In this document: positions 11,801 through 23,800 of the stretch, one piece after another
Layout: each line of letters begins with the position of its first letter
How positions within the stretch are numbered: position 1 is the stretch's first letter
Source: Actinernus sp. WN-2022
Lineage: Eukaryota > Cnidaria > Anthozoa > Actiniaria > Actinernidae
Assembly: GCA_030867875.1 (NCBI GenBank)
Contig: JAOWCC010000577.1
Span: 90,687,740 to 90,751,739, forward strand
Direction: 5' to 3'
DNA: 64,000 nucleotides
The notes under the pieces: model-generated
Database searches by the model: none
Seen by the model: only the letters and a program-made list of their open reading frames with translations
What the model was told of the DNA's origin: nothing
Made by a program: the position numbers and the translations under genes

Positions 11801-14800
11801 ACACAGGTGACTTGATAGAAAATTATGCTAGATAGAAAAATCTGGACTACTGGACGCGTTTGGGCTCAATTGATGAAATACAGAGTGATAACTCAACCCT
11901 CCCCCCTCAGTTCCAGTTTGGCTAGCCTGGGGTAGTTAAATACTGCGGACCTTTTAAACCAAGGGCTCAAACATTCCCCATGATGCCATTCGGCAGAACT
12001 CTACGAACTCGTCGGCGGTAAGTATGCTTTCTTCTGTAGGATTTCCAACGAAATGTGCTCTAATTTTGGACAAATAAGCCACTGTAAGAGAGCTAGAGGA
12101 CATAATTAAGTCTGATGACGGCTGAAAAGTACTTGGTTTGCTTTTAGTAGGCCTTGTGAGGGGTTTCACATGATTTTTCTGTTGTGTTTCTGCTTTGAGA
12201 CACGTGAAATAATTATTCACTGAAATCCTTGAAATTCTGCAGTTAGGATGTATTTTTGTCACTTTAAAGCAACGGCTCGAGTCCAAATCACCCGGCGCTC
12301 TTGGTTGTAGGGGTAAAAGACTTCTAAAACAAATCCTACAGGAGTCGCAGAGGGGGAGGGGTTCCCCTTGTGATTTTTTTGTTGATTATCCTTCATGCAA
12401 TTGGAGGTGGGAGCATGAAAACATGGTAGAGAGAAGTGCAGCATTAAGAATAGCACGCTTCACAGTCGCAACAGGCAAACCTGGTGGTTGGAAATATTAA
12501 AAAAAGATACTGTAACGACTGAGTGCTGATTCTGCGTTTGCTTTTGATTTCAAGGGCGAATGGGAAGGATTTTGGGGGCCGATTTTCAGCTCCTCAAAAT
12601 TCGTGAAAATCGAAGAAACGAAAAACGATCTCCAAAACAAATGAGTTTTTCTCCAAAGTGGGAGAGTCAAGCGATCCCGGTTATAGCGTGGCTTTGAAAT
12701 CATTCATCCCTTGAAATAATATCGCAACATCGTATTTCCAGCATGTCTAGGTTTGATGCAATAATTTACTCCAGGTACATGCTTCATATTGGCCGGTTAC
12801 GGCCGGTTCAGAAGCGAAAGGGTTAATAATAGAAAAAAAATGGGTACCACACAGGTGACTAGATAGAAAATTATGCATACATAGGTGACTAAATTACTAG
12901 AACGGGATTTACTGTCCACAATTGTTAAGCGCAATAGATAAGCATTATAATAAGTATACAAATAACGGTAACTACGAAACACGAAGAAACATGACCGGGG
13001 GAAGACGTTGCTCTAAACGAGCGACGGTAGTAATAACAAATATGTATATAAAACTAAACAAGTAAGGGAGATAGAAGAAAACAAACAAAATAGCTACATG
13101 GGCGACTCTCCGGCGCTAAAAGAAAAACCTAAACTGACTACATGGTGAAATGATGAGTACACAGGGGCGAAACACAACAAGCACAACGGGGAACTAACGA
13201 AGGAAAGGAACTACAAAAGGGAGGCCATGTGGCCAAGGAAATAAAGAAAACAACATGCTAAATGACGGCGAACAACAAAGACACTGAGAAGCGGCCGGCG
13301 TGTACTAGCGAAGGAAACTAAATACGTGAAGCAAAACAACCTCGGGGGAGGAACAGCTAGCAGAGCAGGTTCAGCCGGTGCTGGGGGCGCCGGAACCACA
13401 GCTGGCGCTGCAACAGGGTTAGGGGCCGGTATCGCCGCACCAGGAACAACTGGAGGAACGACAACTGCGTCGGCAACTGGAACAGGCCGTAGGGCGTCCA
13501 GAATTCGAGCTTGGTCGGGGCGATGGGGAACTTGGTCCACGTTAGCCATTACGAAGCGTAAAGGGGCAGCGATGAGCAAATTCGATGAGAGATGATGAGA
13601 GATTACTGAATAAGAGGGCAGCGTATTTATACTATTCTGGCACAGGAGTAATCCGTGTACATATACCCACGAGCGCATGCTGTCCCTAGCGATAATAGGT
13701 ACCTAATTTAGGGCGCTTGCCCGCAGCGGCGCTGATGAGAATAGCTGAATTCTCGCGACATAATTTCTAGTGTCATGCCCTCGATCGAAGAGCGTGCAAA
13801 ATTATGACATGACGTTCATAGTTCTGATTGGTTTGTGAACTGAAGCACAGCGACGAAATCAATGTTTTACACATTTTAATACGGTTATAAGGATTGTTAC
13901 ATAATGCAATAGTTAGCTTACTAAAATTAAAAATGGTTGGCGTTGCAGTTTCACGACTTTTAATGCCGAGTCTGTCTCACAACACATAATATTTGTTTTC
14001 ATAAACACGGTGTAACTCTTGGTGAAACGTGTCTCGCAACGCCATCTCACGCAAATTTCCGCGCAACACATTTCACCGTGTAACGGGCCTTAATAACTGT
14101 ATTTAGACGTGAAAGCCGGTAGCCAATCGCCAAACATTGGTTCAATGTTATGCACACTAACAAAACGTACTCCACTTACCTGAAGTGAGTTGGTTATTGC
14201 GAAGATGTATTGAAATATGAGATTTTCATCCATTGCAGAGAACAGACCAAAGACCCACGTGAGACCCAGGAGAGGCAAGAGGACAACAGACACGCGGGCT
14301 CCACTCCTAAACGTGGTAGAGATTTATGGTTACTTTAAACAAATCAGGGAATATATGGAGGGGCAGTATTTAAGTCTTTTTCTTTTCAGTTTTCTGCATT
14401 ACTTAAAGTGGCAGCTATGCCATTGATGGTGGTACGCATGCGTGGTACGCATGCGTGGTACGCATGTTTGAGTCAAAGTTCGATTGATTCGCTGCAAGCA
14501 ATTAAAGCCTACTCCCACAATTCTAGATTGAATTATATGCAATGTTTTCCTTCACAAAGGCTATGCCTATACACAGCATGTTAGTCATTTATTTTGCACA
14601 TTTGCTTTGATTTTAACCATCTCACATGTGCGCGAGGTTCGTTAGTTCATATGAGAATCGCTGAAATAACTGTGCCCGGCCCGGACTGCAAATAATAAGC
14701 CCTCTAACCGTGACACAGCACTTCTCATTAAAAAAAAGTTATTTTATTGCAGTATTTAATTCATTAATAAAACGCCAGTGAGGCTTTACCTCATCCCTGG

Positions 14801-17800
14801 GACAAAATAAACAATAGACCCTTAACTGGACCCAGTGCGGGGGAGGGGTTCTTCCTATATTCGGCTGGTAAGGGTGATCGTCGTATTTTTAGGGTTTGAA
14901 ATCGGCGATTTAGCATTTTTAGGGGTTGTCCAAGCGAAATCGATTTTTCAGGGTGAATTTTAGACCATGAGGTACATTTTAGGGTGGAACATTTTTCACG
15001 GTTTGGTATTTTTTAGGGTATTTTTCGAGGTTTTCCGACGGTCACCCCTACCCGTTTTACTTTGAAGAACCCCCTCGTCCCCGGGAACTAGACACTGTTG
15101 AACTTCTTTACAGACTGGGATAGAAGACAACTGTGAATGTCCTGATACGATTTCAAGTTGCAATACATTTCTCTTAAAATCAATATTTTTATTCTACTCG
15201 AATATTTGCCATCCTTTATCAAAATTATCTCACATTTTCTCCAGTACACCTCGGAAAGCATACTATAGCTCTGGTAACCTGAGCAGTGATTTCTGTATTT
15301 CGTCACCAGATAATGTTTATCATTTGTGAGTTGACAGTGCCCCTTTAACACTCTCGAAGTTAGACCACACCAATCAGCAAACCGTCAAAACGTCACGCGC
15401 ATGCGCTTTTGATAAACCGGTCGCGCGCGCGTCTCCCCAGTTTCCCGCCGAAACTAAAATAAATCACCTGTCTCTAATTTTAAGTACGCACCTGAAATAT
15501 TTCGCGAAAGACAAGAAAACTACTTAAAAGCTAAGCCTAAGACTTTAACAGGTTGGATATTTCTTAATTTGTAATTTGTAATTATTTACTAAAAATGTTT
15601 TAGTCCTCGGAAACTTGAAACCAGAGCCTTCGTTCTTTTGGACAGCGGAGCATAACGTTTTGCCGCAGTGTACCAGAAAACAATCATTATGGTATACTTG
15701 CTCTTACTTCATCTGACTGCGAATACATGTCTTTTCCAGACTTGCCCTCAATCGTAGAACGGCGAGCAATACCATCATATTTACCTGAAAGGGAATGTTC
15801 TAAATAAATTATATGACTACTAAAATGCATCTATCTTGAAGAACAAAAAATACCTTCCGTATAGTACTGATATGGACGAGTGTATCACGGTGGACACAAA
15901 TGACCCTAGCCTCCACCGCAGCTCTTTTAAAGATAGGACAGAACCCTTACAACGAGATGCGGCGGAGGCTAAAATGATCGCGAATCGCCTGGGTTAACAA
16001 AAATAGATTAACTGACACAATTTCCTAAATTCTGTCTCAAATTGAATAAATTTTCACAGTTTACTATGCAAGTAAAAGTTAAAGGTTTTAGTTAAATTTG
16101 ATTTAGATAACGACGGCATGGGTGACGTTTTCGGGCAAACTCCCCTTTAAATACACGTTTTGAGTAAAGTACGCTCTAACAAAGAGATAGCGATGCGTTT
16201 TTATTTGGCACAAATTTTCGTGTAAATTTGTTATAATATAACAGTTTCTTGGTTGTGTTAGGGCTAGGTCGAGTGCTGGTTCCTCGAGTGGGTCGGGCAA
16301 TTGGGATTATATTCTTAGATTATTCGTAAATATTCATATTATAATTTAGATATTATTAGTCTTTTTATGTATCTTATATGTTTATTATTAAAATAATTAT
16401 ATTATTTGCCTTTTTGTTGTCGGACGTTTTAAACAGTCATGAGCCTCTGGCTCGGATGTATCGCATCGCATCGCATCGCATCGCATCGCATCGCATCGCA
16501 TCGCATCGCATCGCATCCTATTCTATCCTATTCTATCCTATTCTATCCTATTCTATCCTATTCTATCCTATTCTATCCTATTCTATCCTATTCTATCCTA
16601 TTCTATCCTATTCTATCCTATTCTATCCTATTCTATCCTATTCTATCCTATTCTATCCTATTCTATCCTATTCTATCCTATTCTATCCTATTCTATTCTA
16701 TTCTATTCTATTCTATTCTATTCTATTCTATTCTATTCTATTCTATTCTATTCTATTCTATTCTATTCTATTCTATTCTATTCTATTCTATTCTATTCTA
16801 TTCTATTCTATTCTATTCTATTCTATTCTATTCTATTCTATTCTATTCTATTCTATTCTATTCTATTCTATTCTATTCTATTCTATTCTATTCTATTCTA
16901 TTCTATTCTATTCTATTCTATTCTATTCTATTCTATTCTATTCTATTCTATTCTATTCTATTCTATTCTATTCTATTCTATTCTATTCTATTCTATTCTA
17001 TTCTATTCTATTCTATTCTATTCTATTCTATTCTATTCTATTCTATTCTATTCTATTCTATTCTATTCTATTCTATTCTATTCTATTCTATTCTATTCTA
17101 TTCTATTCTATTCTATTCTATTCTATTCTATTCTATTCTATTCTATTCTATTCTATTCTATTCTATTCTATTCTATTCTATTCTATTCTATTCTATTCTA
17201 TTCTATTCTATTCTATTCTATTCTATTCTATTCTATTCTATTCTATTCTATTCTATTCTATTCTATTCTATTCTATTCTATTCTATTCTATTCTATTCTA
17301 TTCTATTCTATTCTATTCTATTCTATTCTATTCTATTCTATTCTATTCTATTCTATTCTATTCTATTCTATTCTATTCTATTCTATTCTATTCTATTCTA
17401 TGATCAATATTCCCGAAGTTTGATTAAGGATTTAATATTTTCATGACGTCATATATGTGACCAAGAGTCCACAACTTAAGAGAACCGATCTCCGTAACCT
17501 ATAGTCTGTGCCAATCTATTTCTGGCTCAGTGGACGTCATGTTGCTATTTTCAGATTCGCTTGAACCAGCTCCTCACGAATGTACGTATATACTTGCTCG
17601 AATTCAAGAAGACGCAACGGGCGATGGTGCGAAACAAACTATATGATATGGAGCCTGAATTATGCGTTGCTCGCTAAACTTACTAGCCGGACGGATATGA
17701 AGATTCGTGAAATTTAATATTATAAGCTTACCATGCACTGCCTTAATTTATAAGCCGTACCAACAGTTGGGACGGAGTGTAACTTGAACTGAACCCGTCA

Positions 17801-20800
17801 ACAATATTGCCGTATGGATTTGACTGGGAAACTGTAGGCTGTATTAAGCCAGACTGGTAAGAATTCGGATGTGATCTGGAAACCGTGAAAAAAACTGGAA
17901 ATGACTTGAATTTCATATGACTATCATAGGAAATGAAGTCGTAAACGTTCAGTTTGGAAAGCGCACATCGAATTATGACCACAACTTCGCGAAATTATGA
18001 CCAACTTATGACCACAACTTCGTGAGGGTCTGAATGGCGGGGTTTACATGTCAGTTGTCAGTTAAATTTTTGGCCATTTTCAGTTAGCCCTAGTTAATCA
18101 TTACTAGAGACAATTTACAATGTTTGACCCACAAAAACCAAATTTGTCAGTTGTTTCTTGGATACGACCCTTAGAAAAAGGGACCCAAAACCATATGGGG
18201 AACACCAAACTGAAAGAAAAAAGCCCCATCAGCTATTGAAACTTCGCTCGCTTTCCAAATACTATACATGCTTATATGCACGTATATTATAGCTAGACAT
18301 TATAGGTGTTCAGAACCAGCCGGGTAATTTTCTCTTTTTGATGCTTATAATTCTTTAAACGTTCAGTTTGGAGCGAGCGAACATTCTCCCAGAATAAATT
18401 ATCAATCCCGACCGCTCTCGATCGTATAAAACAAAGCAAAGTTAACACTGAGTTTGAAATATCGTAAACAGACGCTTACAATTCGCTAAAGAAATTAAAA
18501 ATAGAAGCTAGAATATCGTAATCTGACATGTGTTTACAACACCGTAATATGAAGAGAGTATAACATTGTGAATGCTGCTGTTTGGATTAGTTTGGTTATA
18601 AACACCGATCTCGCTGTCCGTCGCTGCCCGTCGGACACGTGACACCAACAACCAATCAGATAGAGTGGTAAAAATAGTCCAAATAATTTATGCAAGCTAA
18701 AAATAAATCGGCGCACACTATCGATCTAGCCTCCTCCGTAGGCTGTGACGTAATGTGTTGGGCATAGATGAGGCTTTCTATTGTAAAAGTGTATAAAATG
18801 TCGATATTGCAACTATTATTTAGTGTGTTAGAAGTGCATTCCTTCAAAATTATTTATATAATACTCACTCATCTATATTTAGAGGGCGTTTTGAAATACT
18901 CATGACGTCATAGTGACGTTAATGCTTTTTCAATGTGAATTTGAATGCATTTATTCTTAATACTTTAAATTCTAAAAGCATAACATCTTAAGTACTAAAG
19001 CTAGTAAGATTGTCATGGTAACCAATTGAAACAGGGTTTTCGATTACGTATATTTTGTTCCTAACAAGAGGAGAATTCAAAAACATAGAATTTTAGCATT
19101 TTACAGATATTTGAAAATATGAAGAAACCTATTATAAATGGATAAATGACGTCATTGTGACGTCATCATTGTGATGTTCACGTTAACATACCAATCACGA
19201 AATTTTGTCTTGTTTACCCCTCTAAACCTCTCCTAAAAATATGTATTGAGTTGTCGAAAGTTTTAAAGAAACGCTGGCGATTTTTAGGGTAATTTATAAT
19301 GACCAGCGTGTATATAGCATATTTCATATGAATGGGAACGAAATAAGGCAAGACTGTAGTTGTACCGTAATTGTACTGTAACTTTGCCGTACATTAACTC
19401 AATAATTTGATTGGATCAGAAAGAGAAAACAATTAATGGAGAAACCATTTCAATGTCACGGCATTCCGTACGGTAACCATGCCGTAACCTGACCACCCAT
19501 ACAAAATCCACTCTTGTACACCGCAAACAGTCCCTTGAAGTTTCTTAACGCAGACCTTTATCATGCAGCAATCATTTTGACTATAAATAATAGGTTTTTT
19601 ACATCCAGCCTCGTCTCTGCCTCGAATTTGAAGTGTAAAAACAAGGCTTTTTATTCTCCTGGGCCCGGTTGTTCGAAGCTATGGTAACTTTATGCCTAGT
19701 ATAGCGCTAAATCTGTCATTGTAATCTGTACAGTTTATAGTGCATATAAGCCCTGGCTAATTATATTTCTTACGAAGAGACTAGAGGCCATACACAAAGG
19801 ATTCCGGAATAAAAAGTTGATTTGATTGATTTGTTATGGTGTATTGGCCGTTCAAAGTTGCCCAAAAACGTGTCTTGGGTTGCCTGTGGACGAAAATCAA
19901 GCGCACGAGAGCGCTTTTCAAAATTGGCGCTGGGTCTAGTTTTGACGTCATCAACAGAACACGCTCGATGCGCCATTGCATTAAAGGCTTGCCGAATAAA
20001 GCTCTCGCGATATTATCATCTTTCTCGGTTATCTATTCAATTATTTTGTAAATAAGCCAACGCTTTATACCTGCGAAGAGACGAGTTCTGTTGATGACGT
20101 CACGTTTTATTCTTGTCCCAGTCCCCGAAAGTGCGCGGAAATTATTCTACATTTGGAAGTTTAGTCGCTAAAAAAATCATGAAAACATTTTTATTTAAAA
20201 AAAATGGATTTTCCCCCTACCTTTTAAGGTCTAAGCTGTCAAAAATAGCATAACTGGCCAGGGCTTATATGCACTTTAACCTTTAACCTTTAACCCCGGG
20301 TTAGTGATTTAACTGAAACCCAGGGCCCTGTTGTTGGAAGCTATTTTAACTTTATTCCTGGTTTATCGAAAACATCTGTAATTGTTATCTGTTAGGAGTC
20401 CAGATATAGGCTCCTGCATCTGTACAGTTTACCCTCGGGTTAGTACACATACAGGTGCTCTTTTTTAAAAGAGGTATTATAGCAAAGGACCACGGGAAGG
20501 TACCCTTGTGCCCCATCTTTCTCCTACCCAAGCTCCCATCTTTCTCATTCCCAAGCTGCCCTCTTTCTCATTCCCAAGCTCCCTAAAAAACAGCAACGAA
20601 CCACAAAACGAACCCTAACCATTGAACGAGTTCACGGGTAAACGACGAGTTCTCATTCACCTAGGGCTACAGTTCACAGGTAAACAAGAAGAGAAGTACA
20701 CGAGAGAAACAGTTTTTTCGAGTGGTGCTACTGGGGCTCCAACTCGTAACCGTTTGCGTGTAGTGCAGACCGCATGACCACTACACTAAGCGGGTCCGGC

Positions 20801-23800
20801 TACTGCCGTTCGGAATGTGACAAATGTTTATTTTACACTTGACTGGTTTTAAGAGTAATGATCACCGTAAAAATTCGATTTAGCACCCTGGGCGCTTATT
20901 TAATTTTGAGAGCTGAGGGGTGAGTGCTTATTGGAGAGGGGCGCTTATTAAGTGTTTTCAACATGAACGTCATATGATTTTCGGTATTTATTTCATTAAC
21001 CATTCGGTAGTTTGATAAACAAACAAAGTGAAAGAACTGTGCTCGCCTATGGACATTTCAGTAATCGCCTTAAGAAGAAGACCCGTTTTCCTGTAGAATA
21101 CACGGCAGATGAATCAAGAGTAAACATATACCTACCATATTAATAGATCTCCAGCAATTGTATTTTTAAAGGGCGCTTACTGGTATCGAGGGGGGAGGGG
21201 GTGCTTATTGGAAAGGGGGCGCTCATTACAAAAAAATACGGTCAAAGGGCTGAAAGGGGGGCGCTTTTTAGAGAGAGGCGTTTATTGGAAGGGGGGCGCT
21301 AAATCGAATTTTTACGGTATTATTACTTTAAAGCGATTTGAGAAGTAATGATAATCATTACTTTAACTTGGAGATCGTGTTGCCACTGGAGAGGAGATTA
21401 TATGGATAGTGGGCTATTATATAACTGCCTTACCAAGATGATGAACAGCGCAGGACCAGTGAATGCCCAGATCGTGTTGCCGTTAAGTGAAATCCAACAG
21501 CTGTTAAATGATAACGCATGCTATGGTCAGTATACCTCAACACATCATCACCCCTATGACGTCATATACATGGGAGAATGAATTGTTATGAGTAAAGTTG
21601 GTAACTGAGAAATACGGCATTAAAGCTTAAAGGGGCAGGGGGCTGCTGCCAGCCATCTCCTCTTGATCTGGACAAAAAACTCGATATAAAAATAATGTGT
21701 TTTTAAATATCTCCGAAACTAAAAGGTATAATCTAGAAACAAATGCACTGCATGGTTTGTCTTATGCTATCGTTTTATTTGCTGTATTAGATTTATCACT
21801 AGCCCCCCCCCCCCCCCCCCCCAAAAAAAAAAATGGGTCCTTAACAATCTTCGTATGTAACATCACCCTCACTTAGCCGTACTGTAACTATATGCATTGT
21901 GATTGGACCAGACGGACACAAACACATTACCGTTACGTCCCCACTTAATGAGGTGACGTAAGATAGGGAATCGACCCAGGCTTTTTCTTACACGGTAATG
22001 GGTCAGGAGAGGTCACATTTTCACCATTTCAAACAAGCCTAGAACATAGATTATCCTCTGTAAGCCAAAAATTTCTTCGCAGAAGTACTCAAAACCTTTC
22101 AAAGTTTCATAGGTATAAAAATTGCAAAAGGGTTGAGGGCCACTTTAATGCATTATTGTCCATGACGCCTTTCTATCACAACAGCATCGATATATAGAGA
22201 ATATACACAGTCTGAGATTTTAGTAAAGAAAACAGCTATTTTAGACAAAATGCTAAATATTTATTCAAGTTATTGCAAAGTCGAATTAATTGGATGACGT
22301 AAGATAGGGAATCGACCCAGGATTTTTCTTACACGGTAATGGGTCAGGAGAGGTCACATTTTCACCATTTCAAACAAGCCTAGAACATAGAGTATCCTTT
22401 GTAAGCCAAACATTCTTCGCAGAAGTACTCAAAACCTTTCAAAGTTTCATATATATAAAAATTGCAAAAGGGTTGAAGGGCACTTTAAACGAAATCTGCT
22501 CTATTAAGAAATCTATACTGATTAATTTTGATTTTAATTTATATTATTCCTACACAAAACGATAAATACAGAGAAACAGGGTTACTAACAGCGAGAAGGC
22601 ACGCGGCAAAAAAAACTTTTTTTGCACCTGTGGATTCTTGTTGTTATCATTCAACAACAACAACTCGACTTTTTACCGAAAGCTAATCTAGCTCGGTAAC
22701 TTAAATAATACGTTTATAAATAACACATGGCGTGGTCAAAGAAAGTTTGCTAAACAATTAGTTATTTTGATCCACACATATATATTTTTCATCATACTTG
22801 AAATGTCAAAATGAGAACATAAGACTTGACAAAGCCAAACTAATGCAGAACGTCTTGCGTCAATTTAAGAAAAGCCGTACTCCTGTTAAAGTGCTTCTTA
22901 AATCTTTTGTTTATCCTCGGATGAATTATGCTGATTAGGCCTCTAGGAAGACTCATTAGCTCACTTTAATACTGCATTCACATAATATTCTCTGCACTCA
23001 ACTCTCAACTTATATGCTTCTGATCATATATGATAGCGTACAGCTTAGTTAATAAACTTTAATAACAAGGTTTAAGTTAAATGTAGATATACTTACAAAT
23101 CAGGCATGCCGTATCCCTGATGTGAGATGCTAGAGGCGATGACCACAATACACAGAGGAAGCCCTTCAATCAGCGCAAATTAAAAAATACATTCATGTTC
23201 ATATATCATTGGTTATTCGATAACTTAAGTAATAAATGTTGTGCTAAATCTGTATTCGCCATTCTGAAGTCAGCTGACGTAGTAAAACAAAGCCACTGGT
23301 TAAATGTAGTATCTGATTGCCGTTATTTTCTCGAAATATTTGGACGATATAATACACCATGTACTCCTAGTTCCTCGAGCACTTCTCTTTGCGCTGGTTA
23401 GCGTCTAAAATTTAGTGGCAAAATGGACGAGCGTTTAATTTGAGTTATATCGATAGGTGTAAACAACTATTTCAATAAGGTTGTGCATATTGCACTGCAA
23501 TTTTATGGCGTGACTGTTAGGTCAAGTCCGCATGTGTGTTATAAGTATTCAGTTCAATAAAATATGGAGCCAGACAGTAATACAAAACACGCTAAGGCCA
23601 AAAACAATAGAGCTACACAATAATAATGGTCCAATCAGAATACAGATCTGGAAGTGGTACTCAGTGTTTGTATTACTCACAACATAAGGATTCAGTATTT
23701 TCCAAGAGAGCATTAGCACTGAAGTGGGGGAATCTCGTATAGCTGTGTGGCGTACGATGATAATGTCGAATAAAATATATGTTCAGTAAACGGAAGCAGC

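Noticed and set aside
11300..11845. Regular short repeats as a CRISPR array
   Set aside because: Head-to-tail 31-bp units without unique spacers, in an animal intron.
16378..17446. Open frames of over 330 codons (periodic Tyr-Ser-Ile-Leu-Phe)
   Set aside because: They are translations of the pentanucleotide repeat; every frame is open because the unit has no stop.
22800..22940. Possible LINE C-terminal trace (LDKAKLMQNVLRQFKKS)
   Set aside because: Too short and without a diagnostic motif.
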